Shown: in pieces, positions 49,924 to 58,089 of the stretch
Position numbering within the stretch: the stretch's first letter is position 1
Layout of the letters: each line of letters opens with the position of its first letter
Source: Planotetraspora kaengkrachanensis
GTDB taxonomy: Bacteria; Actinomycetota; Actinomycetes; Streptosporangiales; Streptosporangiaceae
Assembly: GCF_016862895.1 (NCBI RefSeq)
Contig: NZ_BONV01000041.1
Coordinates: 1-64,000 of the forward strand
Direction of reading: 5' to 3'
DNA length: 64,000 bases
The notes under the pieces: generated by a model
The model's database searches: none
What the model saw: the letters and a program-made list of their open reading frames with translations, nothing else
What the model was told of the DNA's origin: nothing
Made by a program: the position numbers and the translations under genes

Positions 49924-49986
49924 CCCCGGATCACAGGCGCTCTCACAGGAGCGTGCCTTACCTTGCATCACCAGAATGACCTGATC

Positions 49987-50904
49987 ATGCGTCCGCTCGC
50001 CGGACGCGAAGAACTCGACCTCTTCTCCCGTCTGCCGTACACCCTCAATGAGGAACTGGCGGGCGATCTCGACACCGGCCGCCGCCGGGCGTCCTGGATG
50101 TGGGTCGCCCTGCGTGGTGACCGTCTGGTGGCCCGCGCCGCCTGGTGGGGACGGCCAAGCGACGACGCGCCGTCGTTCCTGGACGTCTTCGACATCGACG
50201 ACACCGAGCCGGATCGCGTGGCCGTCGGTGTACGGCTGCTGCAAGCGGCCATGCCCGAGACCTTGCAGGCCGGGACGACACCTCCCGAATATGTTCGCTT
50301 CATCCCACCCGACTGGCGCGAAGACGCGACGTCCCAGAAGGTGGTCCAGGACCGCATGACTGCTTTGGAGCAGGTCGGCGCCCGATTGTTCGTCGAACGG
50401 CTCCGACTGGAGTGGCGTCCCGGTACGCCGGTTCCCGAGCCGGACGGACGCCTGAATTTCCGGGCGGTCCGCGACACCGAAGAGATCCTCGACCTGATGA
50501 CGCGAACGCTGGACGGGACCCTCGACGCACACAGTCGCGACGACCTGACCCGGGTTCCCGCCCGCGAGGCGGCCCAGCGGCATCATGACGACGAGCTCGC
50601 CCGCTACACCAGTCCGAAAGACTGGTGGCGGATCGCGACCCTGCCCAGCGGCGAGCCCGTGGGATTCGTCGTCCCGGCCCGCAACGACTACAACCCGATC
50701 ATCGCCTACATCGGCGTTCTGCCCGGCCACCGCGGCAACGGCTACATCGACGACATCCTCGCCGAGGGCACACGCGTCCTCGCCGTGCAGGACGTCCCGC
50801 GTATCCGTGCCGCCACGGACGTCGGGAACGTCCCCATGGCCAAGGCCTTCCAGCGGGCCGGATACGTGAACTACGAACGTCAGATCACGATGACCTGGAG
50901 CTGA
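49987..50904 (+). CDS. GNAT-family N-acetyltransferase
   Basis: 305 aa. The acetyl-CoA-binding half lies at the C-terminus: IIAYIGVLPGHRGNGYIDDI (motif A R-x-x-G-x-G) and TDVGNVPMAKAFQRAGYV. The N-terminal half is a second GNAT-like unit. The ATG at 49987 sits within a TGATCATGCG sequence resembling the repeat head; a TTG at 49963 is the alternative. No good ribosome site was found for either, so translation may depend on the short ORF upstream. Confidence 0.85.
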   Translation: MRPLAGREELDLFSRLPYTLNEELAGDLDTGRRRASWMWVALRGDRLVARAAWWGRPSDDAPSFLDVFDIDDTEPDRVAVGVRLLQAAMPETLQAGTTPPEYVRFIPPDWREDATSQKVVQDRMTALEQVGARLFVERLRLEWRPGTPVPEPDGRLNFRAVRDTEEILDLMTRTLDGTLDAHSRDDLTRVPAREAAQRHHDDELARYTSPKDWWRIATLPSGEPVGFVVPARNDYNPIIAYIGVLPGHRGNGYIDDILAEGTRVLAVQDVPRIRAATDVGNVPMAKAFQRAGYVNYERQITMTWS

Positions 50905-50960
50905 GCCGGGCGTCCGATTCGTTCAAGACGATGCCATGCGGGTCCCGTAGCGTGACCCGC

Positions 50961-51359
50961 ATGGCACCTACCTTCAATCTGATCGGCCTCGTGGTGGCCG
51001 ACATGGGCAAATCACTCGCCTTCTACCGCCGCCTCGGGCTCGACATCCCCGCGGACGCCGACACCCAGCCACACGTCGAGGTCGCTTTGCCCGGCGGCCT
51101 GCGGCTCGCGTGGGACGACGTCGAGACCATCCGTTCGTTCGAGCCCGGCTGGACGCCGCCGAGCGGCGGTTCCCAGATGAGCCTGGCCTTCCTGTGTGAC
51201 GATCCGCAGGACGTCGACCGCGTCTACGCAGATCTGATCGAGGCCGGTTATGAAGGGCACAACCCTCCGTGGGACGCGTTCTGGGGCCAGCGGTACGCAT
51301 GCGTGTCCGATCCGGACGGCAACAACGTCGACCTGTTCGCCCCGCTGCCCGTCAGCTGA
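50961..51359 (+). CDS. VOC-family protein
   Basis: 132 aa, paralogous to the gene at 21784-22182. FNLIGLVVADMGKSLAFYRR starts module 1 and DAFWGQRYACVSDPDGNNVD ends module 2. The last 8 bp overlap the convergent AraC gene. Function unspecified (bleomycin-resistance/dioxygenase fold). Confidence 0.88.
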   Translation: MAPTFNLIGLVVADMGKSLAFYRRLGLDIPADADTQPHVEVALPGGLRLAWDDVETIRSFEPGWTPPSGGSQMSLAFLCDDPQDVDRVYADLIEAGYEGHNPPWDAFWGQRYACVSDPDGNNVDLFAPLPVS

Positions 51360-52095
51360 GCAGCACGCTCAAGGGAACCCCGGCCAGCGCCCTGACCTCT
51401 CGTGCCAAATGGGCCTGGTCCGCATAACCCGCCGTGGCCGCCACGGTCGCGAACGGCGTGCCGATACGCGCCAGGTCGACCGCGTGGTTCATGCGGAGAA
51501 TCCGGCCGAGGGTCTTGGGCCCGTACCCGAATGCCGCCAGACACCGACGGAGCAGCTGCCGCTCACTGATGCCCGCCGCGACGGCCACGCCCGCGGCGGG
51601 CAGCCCGGCCCGTACCAGCGTGACCATCTGCGCCACGGCGGGGTCGGGCGGACCCGCCAGTGAATAGCGGGCTCCCGCCACCTGCTCCATCGCCGCGCCG
51701 ACGTCCGTCATCTCCCCGGACTCCAGCACCGAGTGCAGGTGGCCGGCCAGCCGCCGGACCTGTACGGCAGGCCACAGATCAGCGAGCGCGACCCGGCGGT
51801 TCCGCAACTCATGTGCGGGCGTTCCGAGAATGGCCGGGCCGGTGCCCGGCGCGAAGCGGAGCCCGACGTAGCGCGTGCCCGCGGGCGCCGATCCCAGCTG
51901 TGCCTCGGTGTCGGGCCCGGCGACCATCAGCTCGCCGTCCGCCCAGATGAGGTCCATGCAGCCGTCAGGCAGCACCCGCTGCGCGGTGGACCCGGGCGGC
52001 GTGATCCGCCGCCACAGGACAGCGCCGGGAACACTCGAGGCTCGCTCCCGGTAACGCCCGGGATCGGTCGCCGCGGCGCCCGCGCGCGCCTCCAT
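51352..52095 (-). CDS. AraC-family regulator (DUF6597-type N-terminus)
   Basis: 247 aa. The N-terminal domain (RVLPDGCMDLIWADGELMVA; PAGTRYVGLRFAPGTGPAIL) is the ligand or sensor domain common to many actinobacterial AraC proteins. The C-terminal double HTH includes AAGISERQLLRRCLAAFGYG and ATAGYADQAHLAREVRALAG. ATG at 52095, with a GTG one codon upstream as the alternative. Confidence 0.88.
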   Translation of the reverse strand: MEARAGAAATDPGRYRERASSVPGAVLWRRITPPGSTAQRVLPDGCMDLIWADGELMVAGPDTEAQLGSAPAGTRYVGLRFAPGTGPAILGTPAHELRNRRVALADLWPAVQVRRLAGHLHSVLESGEMTDVGAAMEQVAGARYSLAGPPDPAVAQMVTLVRAGLPAAGVAVAAGISERQLLRRCLAAFGYGPKTLGRILRMNHAVDLARIGTPFATVAATAGYADQAHLAREVRALAGVPLSVLLS

Positions 52096-52156
52096 CACGC
52101 CACCGGCTCAAGGGATCCGGCGCACGACGGCACCTCTGCACGGCCGACGGGGCACT

Positions 52157-52963
52157 TCACACGCACAACATCTTCTCCACGCGGCGCGAGGCGAGCCACA
52201 GCCCGCCCACGACCAGGACGGCGAGGTAGGCGATGTTCACCAGGATGCCAGGCCCGACGATTCCCGTACACAGCGAGCGGACCAGCTCGACCGCGTGGTA
52301 GAGCGGGGTGAGCTGGATCAGGATCTCGACCCCGACGGGGTAGTCGTGCACGGGCGAGAAGGTGCCGGAGAACAGGAACATCGCGAACTGGCCCGTGCCG
52401 AGCAGGTCGAAGTCCTGCCATCCGCGCATGAGCGTGCTGACCCACATGCCGACGGCGCCGAAGGCCAGGCCGATCAGCACGGTCGCCGGGAAGGCGGCGA
52501 TCGCGCCGGCCACCGTCGTCAGCCCCAGCGCGACCATGAAGCCGAGGAAGATGACGGTGTACACCGAACCGCGGACCACGGCCCAGACGAGCTCGCCCAC
52601 CGCGATCTCGAAGGGCCGCACCGGGGTGGCGAGGACCGCTTCATAGGTCTTCATGTATTTGAGCTTGAAGAAGAAGTTGAACGTGGTCTCCGCGAGCGCG
52701 CCCGACATGGCCGACACGGCGAGCATGGCCGGCGCGACGAACGCGGCGTAGGACATGGTGTGCCCGTCGACGCTCAGGTCGCCGACCAGTGCGCCGACTC
52801 CGACGCCGATCGACAGCAGATAGAGCAGCGGCTCGAAGAAGCCGGAGATGAGCACGATCCAGTACGAGGGGCCCGACCGGAGGGCGCCCACATTCCGGTT
52901 GATCACGGCGCCCACCCGGCCTGGCGAGAGCGAGAGCCGGGCGGCCACAAGGGTGGTCATCAT
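52157..52963 (-). CDS. ABC-2 type transporter permease (downstream subunit)
   Basis: 268 aa, six helices. YWIVLISGFFEPLLYLLSIG begins the membrane domain; LIGLAFGAVGMWVSTLMRGW and MFLFSGTFSPVHDYP are ABC-2 landmarks. The start ATG overlaps the preceding stop (TGATG). Together with the paralogous permease and the ATPase it makes a DrrAB-like exporter with two distinct permease chains. Confidence 0.92.
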   Translation of the reverse strand: MMTTLVAARLSLSPGRVGAVINRNVGALRSGPSYWIVLISGFFEPLLYLLSIGVGVGALVGDLSVDGHTMSYAAFVAPAMLAVSAMSGALAETTFNFFFKLKYMKTYEAVLATPVRPFEIAVGELVWAVVRGSVYTVIFLGFMVALGLTTVAGAIAAFPATVLIGLAFGAVGMWVSTLMRGWQDFDLLGTGQFAMFLFSGTFSPVHDYPVGVEILIQLTPLYHAVELVRSLCTGIVGPGILVNIAYLAVLVVGGLWLASRRVEKMLCV

Positions 52964-53769
52964 CAGTCTTCCAGCCTCCGGGCGAACACTCGTCTCGCCG
53001 CGATCAGCCCGACCACGGCCCACAGCAGCAGATATCCGACGTGCACGAGGATCGGCCAGCCCGGCGCACGGCCGAGCGTCGCTGCGCGGCTGAGCTCCAC
53101 CGCGTGCCACACCGGCGACGCGTACGCCACGGGACGGATCGCGGCGGGAAGCTGCTCGACGGGGAAGAACACGCCGGAGAACAACGTCGCGGGGATCACC
53201 ACGAAGCGGAAGAGCAGCGCGAAGTAGCTGTCACTTTCGATCGAGGCGGCGAACGCGGCGACCGGTGTCACGACCGCGGCCGTCAGCAGGGCGCAGATGG
53301 GCACGGTGGCGAGCGCCCAGGGCGAGTGCAGCCCGTCGAAGAAGACGACCACCAGCAGGAACGCCGCTATGGCCAGCTCGACCCTGAAGATCATGTAGAT
53401 CAGGTGCCCGTGGACGATGTCCTTGGGGCTGACCGGCGCGGCACGCATGGCGTGGTAGGCCCGCACCCATTTGAAGTCGCCCAGGACGGGATAGGTCGAC
53501 TCGCCGACGCAGATCTGGAACGCCGTCGAGACGAGCACGCCGGGGACGATCCACGACAGGTAGTCGACTCCCTCGACGGACCCGACGTATCCGCCGACAC
53601 CGATGCCGATGCTGACGAGGAACAGGATCGGCAGGATGAACGACGAGAAGACCGACGCCTGCCACAACCGCCGGTAGAGCGTCAGATACCGCTCCACGAT
53701 GGCGACGACGGGACGCAACCGGGGCGGGTCCGCTGCGCGCGTGACTGGGGTCGATTCCGTGGTCATCAT
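52963..53769 (-). CDS. ABC-2 type transporter permease (upstream subunit)
   Basis: 268 aa, six helices. SSFILPILFLVSIGIGVGGY and VVIPATLFSGVFFPVEQLPA identify the ABC-2 fold. Coupled at both ends by TGATG overlaps with the ATPase gene upstream and the second permease downstream. Confidence 0.92.
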   Translation of the reverse strand: MMTTESTPVTRAADPPRLRPVVAIVERYLTLYRRLWQASVFSSFILPILFLVSIGIGVGGYVGSVEGVDYLSWIVPGVLVSTAFQICVGESTYPVLGDFKWVRAYHAMRAAPVSPKDIVHGHLIYMIFRVELAIAAFLLVVVFFDGLHSPWALATVPICALLTAAVVTPVAAFAASIESDSYFALLFRFVVIPATLFSGVFFPVEQLPAAIRPVAYASPVWHAVELSRAATLGRAPGWPILVHVGYLLLWAVVGLIAARRVFARRLED

Positions 53770-54704
53770 CAGTCCACCAGCGTCCGGCCGGTCAGGTGCA
53801 GGAAGACGTCTTCCAGCGTGGAGCGGCGCACAAGCACGCTCGCCGGGGTGAGGCCGCGGCGGTGCACCTCGGCCACGGCCTCGTCACCGTCGTCTGCGTA
53901 CAGGAGCACCCGGTCGGGCAGCGGGTCGACGCGCTCGCCGATCCCGTCGAGCTTGGCGGCGTACTGCGCGTTGGAGTCGAGCCCATCGGCGAAGCGTAAC
54001 TCGACGACCTCGGCCGTCGAATAGTTCTGGATGAGCGACCTCGGGGAGCCCTCAGCGACGATCTTCCCGCCGTCCATGACGACGAGCCGGTCGCACAGTT
54101 GCTCGGCCTCGTCCATGTAGTGCGTGGTCAGCACCAGGGTGGTGCCGCGCTGCTTGAGCCGGAACAGGCGCTCCCACACCAGGTGACGCGCCTGGGGGTC
54201 GAGGCCGGTCGTGGGCTCGTCGAGCAGCACCAGGTCGGGGTCGTTGACCATCGCCCTGGCGATCGTCAGGCGCCGCTTCATGCCGCCGGACAGCGGCTCG
54301 ACCTTGCCGTTGGCCCGGTCGGACAGCTGGACGAACTCAAGAAGCTCGTCGGCCCGTGTGCGCGCCTCGGCCCGGGACACCCCGAAATAGCGCGCGTAGG
54401 TGGTCAGGTTCTCCCGGACGGACAGATCGGGATCGAGGTTGTCGAGCTGCGGGCAGACCCCGAGCCTCGCCCGGATGCGGGTGCCGTCGCGGACCGGATC
54501 CATTCCCAGGATGCGCAACTGTCCGGCGGTCGGCCTGGAGACGCAGCCGATCATTCGCATCGTGGAGGACTTGCCCGCGCCGTTGGGCCCGAGGAAGCCG
54601 AAGGCCTCTCCCGGCGCCACGTCCAGATCGATCCCGTCGACGGCGGTGAAGTCCCCGAAACGTTTGACCAGGCCGCGAGCAAAGATCAGAGATTGGTCAG
54701 CCAC
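53769..54704 (-). CDS. ABC transporter ATP-binding protein (DrrA/NodI-like)
   Basis: 311 aa. Walker [13 protein letters not shown] near residue 37, signature [17 protein letters not shown], Walker [14 protein letters not shown]-loop [11 protein letters not shown], and a C-terminal DrrA-type domain ([20 protein letters not shown]). The start is GTG at 54704 with no ATG available. First gene of a three-gene export operon; the substrate is probably a hydrophobic drug, glycolipid or polyketide, by family analogy. Confidence 0.93.
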   Translation of the reverse strand: MADQSLIFARGLVKRFGDFTAVDGIDLDVAPGEAFGFLGPNGAGKSSTMRMIGCVSRPTAGQLRILGMDPVRDGTRIRARLGVCPQLDNLDPDLSVRENLTTYARYFGVSRAEARTRADELLEFVQLSDRANGKVEPLSGGMKRRLTIARAMVNDPDLVLLDEPTTGLDPQARHLVWERLFRLKQRGTTLVLTTHYMDEAEQLCDRLVVMDGGKIVAEGSPRSLIQNYSTAEVVELRFADGLDSNAQYAAKLDGIGERVDPLPDRVLLYADDGDEAVAEVHRRGLTPASVLVRRSTLEDVFLHLTGRTLVD

Positions 54705-54847
54705 GTGTCGAGACCCTAACCAACGGCACCGACATTCCCGCAACAGGTTTTCGGGCGCCGGCGGGACCGGGAACCGGCCGGATGATCGGCATCCCTTCGC
54801 CGCCCCTGCTGTGGATCAGCGCGGCCGCCGGGTCATAGGCTCACGGC

Positions 54848-55297
54848 ATGAGCGGGTTCGAGATTGGCACCGATGGACCTCAGCGGATCATGGTGGGGAT
54901 CGACGGCTCGGACACCTCGCTCCGGGCCGTCGCCTACGCGTGGGGGCTGGCCCGCCGCCAGGGCTCTCAGCTGGTCTTCGTGTTCGCCGCGACCTCCAAC
55001 ACGATCACCTCGTTCGTTCCCGACGCCACCGCGTCCGCCATCATGGCCGGCCATGAGGTCGCGGCCGACCTGCGTGAACGAGTGGCCAAGGTCTCGGAGA
55101 CCATCCATCCTGCGGTGCCGTACGTCTTCCGCGTCGAGCACGGGGACGCCGCGGGTGTGCTGATCCGCGTCGCCGACGAGGTCAGGGCGGACGCCGTAGT
55201 GGTCGGCGCCTCGGTTCAGGCAGGCCACCGCATCATGGGTTCGGTGGCGATCCGCCTCGTCCGCGCCGGCCGGTGGCCGGTCACCGTCGTCCCCTGA
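54848..55297 (+). CDS. Universal stress protein (UspA) family
   Basis: 149 aa single USP domain. RIMVGIDGSDTSLRAVAYAW is the N-terminal strand-helix; ADAVVVGASVQAGHRIMGSV and VAIRLVRAGRWPVTVVP give the ATP-binding G-x2-G-x9-G(S/T)-like region, here with an altered middle (A-S-V-Q-A-G-H), so ATP binding may be weakened. Its stop is followed 12 bp later by repeat array B. Confidence 0.85.
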   Translation: MSGFEIGTDGPQRIMVGIDGSDTSLRAVAYAWGLARRQGSQLVFVFAATSNTITSFVPDATASAIMAGHEVAADLRERVAKVSETIHPAVPYVFRVEHGDAAGVLIRVADEVRADAVVVGASVQAGHRIMGSVAIRLVRAGRWPVTVVP

Positions 55298-55309
55298 CCC
55301 CCTTGGGTG

Positions 55310-55654
55310 TGATCATGCACAGGTTCGGGCGGTGCCGGCGTCACCTGCGCGGATTCCCGCCGTGATCATGCACACCTTCGGCGAAGTGCCCGCCGACCTC
55401 GCCGGACGACATGCGTGATCATGCGATGTGCGCCCCCGACAAGGTACGGCCGGCGGAACGACGGCAACACCACACACCGGCGCCGCATCCGCCCCCGACG
55501 TGCATGATCACGAACGGCCTTTCCCCTGCTCACAACCACTCCGGACGAATCCATGCATGATCACGGGTGGGGTTTCGCCAGCTCAGGCATGCGACTCACG
55601 AACCTGTCCATGATCACGCCCATGGGACATGATCACACCCATGGGACATGATCA
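55310..55654. repeat. 53-bp-period TGATCATGCA repeat array B, in head-facing halves
   Basis: Forward heads TGATCATGCA/G start at 55310, 55363 and 55416. Inverted heads (TGCATGATCA or TCCATGATCA) end at 55510, 55563 and 55616. Every step is exactly 53 bp in both halves, so the array is a dyad with its centre near 55463. Two further inverted heads at 55626 and 55645 follow at 19-bp steps. Conserved unit start: TGATCATGCA then two variable bases, then G/C-N-TTCG. The remainder of each unit is variable. Confidence 0.85.
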
Positions 55655-55694
55655 CGCCCATGGGAGGGGGGCGGCCGCAGGGGCCTGATGGGAC

Positions 55695-55739
55695 GACACT
55701 TGACCCCGCAACACTTGAGCCCGCGACACTTGACCCCAC
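55695..55739. repeat. Three 15-bp tandem repeats upstream of the SRPBCC gene
   Basis: GACACTTGACCCCGC, AACACTTGAGCCCGC and GACACTTGACCCCAC follow without gaps. They lie 32 bp before the SRPBCC start and could contain promoter-like TTGACC/TTGAGC hexamers at regular spacing. Confidence 0.7.
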
Positions 55740-55770
55740 GACGTCGCCTGACAAAGCGAGGAGCCCTGAC

Positions 55771-56520
55771 ATGACGCATCCGTTCGAGGTCAACGAGGAA
55801 ATCGAACTCGACGCCTCTCCCGAACAGGTGTGGGACGCGATCGCGTCCGGGCCGGGCGTCGACTCCTGGTTCATGGGGAGCACGGAGATCGAGCCCCGCG
55901 AGGGCGGCCGGGGCCACATGACCCTGATGGGCGTCACCGCCCATTCCACCGTGACCGCGTGGGAGCCGGGCAGGCGTTTCGCCTATCGCACCGATGACAA
56001 CCCCGACGGCACGTTCATGGCGCTCGAGTACATCATCGAGGGACGCGGTGGGAGCGGCACGACCCTCAGATTTGTGCACAGCGGCTTCCTCGGGGACGAC
56101 TGGGAGGCCGAGTACGACGCGATGTCCAAGGGCGACGGCATGTACCTGCGCAAGCTCGCCGCCTACCTCGAGCACTTCTCCGGCCGGACCGCGACGTCCA
56201 ACCTGTTCGCTCCCGGTCCGCGCGTCACCGATCCCGATCGCGCCTTCCGGGTCATCGCGGACGCTCTGGGGCTGACCGGGACGCCCGCGGCCGGCGACCG
56301 CGTCAAGGTCGGCGCGCAGGGCCTCGCACCCGAGGAGGGAGTCGTCGTCTTCGCCGAGACGCCCTTCTGCCTGGGCGTGGTCACCGCCGAGGCGCTCTAC
56401 ACCTTCATCCACGGCTACCAGGAGGTCATCGTCCTGGAACGCCACGGCTTCACGGACGAGGCCGACGCCAAGAAGGCCGAAGCCGCCTGGCAGTCCTGGT
56501 TCTCCCGCGCGTTCGCCTGA
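55771..56520 (+). CDS. SRPBCC-domain (AHSA1-like) protein
   Basis: 249 aa. NEEIELDASPEQVWDAIASG, WFMGSTEIEPREGGRGHMTL and GTTLRFVHSGFLGDDWEAEY place the N-terminal 150 residues in the START-like superfamily. The C-terminal 100 residues (PAAGDRVKVGAQGLAPEEGV, FIHGYQEVIVLERHGF) form an extra alpha-beta domain often seen in this group. The ATG at 55771 has GAGGAG upstream; the open reading back to 55648 covers the tandem repeats and is not needed. Confidence 0.83.
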   Translation: MTHPFEVNEEIELDASPEQVWDAIASGPGVDSWFMGSTEIEPREGGRGHMTLMGVTAHSTVTAWEPGRRFAYRTDDNPDGTFMALEYIIEGRGGSGTTLRFVHSGFLGDDWEAEYDAMSKGDGMYLRKLAAYLEHFSGRTATSNLFAPGPRVTDPDRAFRVIADALGLTGTPAAGDRVKVGAQGLAPEEGVVVFAETPFCLGVVTAEALYTFIHGYQEVIVLERHGFTDEADAKKAEAAWQSWFSRAFA

Positions 56521-56632
56521 CACCCAGGCCGGGGTCCCCGTAGTACTCGCCGAAAATCGGGCGGATATGGCTGGGTAGGCTTCTGAGCTGGGAATCTGTG
56601 GGTCTGGCGGGAGGTCGTTCTCGGCGACGCAG

Positions 56633-57210
56633 ATGTTCGCGGACGAGGAGCTGGAGCGCTTGCGGGGTTCCCGGAGATTGGCAGGGACGAGCCAGCGAGG
56701 TTCTTCACCCTGACTCCGGCGGATGTCGCGTTCGTCGATCCCGGTCGGGGCCGTGGTCCGGCGGACCGGCTCGGCTTGGCCGTGGAGTTATGCACGTTGC
56801 CGTGGCTGGGGTTCGTGCCGGACTAGGTGCTTTCGGCCCCGCCGGTGGCGGTGGCCAGGCTGGCCGAGCAGCTCGGCGTCGACCTGGCCGGGCTGCGCTC
56901 GTACGGGCCGCGGGCGAAGACGCGGACCGAGCATTCGCGGCTGGTGGCGAAGTATCTGGGGTGGCGGCTGCCGACCACGCTGGAGCTCAAGGAACTAGAC
57001 GAGTTCCTGCTCGCCAGGGCGATGGAACACGACTCGCCGACCCTGCTGTTCCGGCTCGGGTGCGAGTACCTGATCTCGGCACGCGTGATCCGTCCGGGAC
57101 TGGTGACCGTGTGCGAGCGCGTCGAGCGCTACCGACCGCTGCTGCCGTCTGCCCGGACGGGAAAGTCCGGAACGCGAGGACTACCTGCGGACGCAGATCG
57201 CGCACCGATT
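56633..57210 (+). pseudogene. Tn3-family transposase N-terminal (DUF4158) fragment
   Basis: MFADEELERLRG, then after a frame change RDEPARFFTLTPADVAFVDP and VELCTLPWLGFVPD, a TAG at 56824-56826, and then RLAEQLGVDLAGLRSYGPRA, LELKELDEFLLARAMEHDSP and TLLFRLGCEYLISARVIRPG. These are the conserved blocks of the N-terminal domain of actinobacterial Tn3 transposases. Frameshift, nonsense codon and loss of everything beyond about 190 residues make it dead. GGGGTCCCCGTAGTACTCG near 56532 might be a decayed terminal repeat. Confidence 0.75.
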
Positions 57211-57268
57211 AGGTTTCCGCGTCGTGCCCGTCTGTACGTGTGAGATCGACTCACGAGAGGCTGGCACG

Positions 57269-57832
57269 ATGCGGAAACTGATCTTCGGCATGAACCTGAG
57301 CCTGGACGGCTACATCGCCGCGCCCGGCGACGACCTCGGCTGGAGCGTACCGAGCGACGAGCTGTTCCAGTGGTGGTCCGACCGGGTGGGCGCGACCGGC
57401 CTGGCGCTGTACGGGCGCAAACTGTGGGAGACGATGAGCTCCCACTGGCCGACCGCCGACCAGCAGCCCGGCGCCACTCCGGCGGAGATCGAGTACGCCC
57501 GCCGCTGGCGGGACATGCCGAAGGTGGTGTTCTCCTCGACGACCAGCACGGTCGACTGGAACACCCGCCTGGTCACCGGCGACGCGGTCACCGAGATCAC
57601 CCGGCTCAAGGCCGAGGACGGCGGCCCGATGGACATCGGCGGCGCCACGCTCGCCGGGGCGGCCATGCGGGCCGGGCTGATCGACGAGTACGTGCTGGTC
57701 ACCCACCCGGTCCTGGTGGGCGGCGGCACGCCGTTCTTTACGGCCCTGGACAGTTGGGTGGACCTGAACCTGGTGAAGACGCGGGCGTTTCCCGGCGGCG
57801 TGGTACTGACCCGATACGAGACGAGGCGATGA
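57269..57832 (+). CDS. Dihydrofolate-reductase-like (RibD C-terminal) reductase
   Basis: 187 aa. RKLIFGMNLSLDGYIAAPGD and LALYGRKLWETMSSHW open the fold; DIGGATLAGAAMRAGLIDEY and THPVLVGGGTPFF complete it. NADPH-dependent reduction of a pteridine- or pyrimidine-like or other carbonyl substrate is assumed. The ATG at 57269 has GAGAGG upstream; the extra upstream codons come from the transposase relic. Confidence 0.9.
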   Translation: MRKLIFGMNLSLDGYIAAPGDDLGWSVPSDELFQWWSDRVGATGLALYGRKLWETMSSHWPTADQQPGATPAEIEYARRWRDMPKVVFSSTTSTVDWNTRLVTGDAVTEITRLKAEDGGPMDIGGATLAGAAMRAGLIDEYVLVTHPVLVGGGTPFFTALDSWVDLNLVKTRAFPGGVVLTRYETRR

Positions 57833-58018
57833 GCACGGGCCAGATGCTCGGCTCGTGAGGCCAGGTCGAAATCCTTCCTGGCGTGCTCACCGTGACCCTC
57901 GGCTATGAGGGAACCTTCCCCGGGCCCTTCCTTGCGTTCCGAGTGAGCTGTTGACCGACTTGCTGGACATGAGGGCGACGGCGTCGTTGATTGTGACGAT
58001 GTTCTTCGGGCATGAAGA
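57833..58018. other. Intergenic region, no gene seen
   Basis: About 190 bp between the reductase and the terminator shared with the ECF sigma gene. Short readings have no domain. Nothing regulatory stood out. Confidence 0.35.
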
Positions 58019-58020
58019 TG

Positions 58021-58043
58021 CCCCGCCGGCAACGCCGGCGGGG
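58021..58043. terminator. Terminator of the SnoaL-type ECF sigma gene
   Basis: CCCCGCCGGC-AAC-GCCGGCGGGG gives a perfect 10-bp stem with a 3-nt loop, 47 bp past the sigma gene stop. It can also act on the reductase gene from the other side. Confidence 0.75.
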
Positions 58044-58089
58044 CGGTGGTGTCCGCGTTGTCGCGTTGGTGTTCAGCTGGTCAGGGTGC

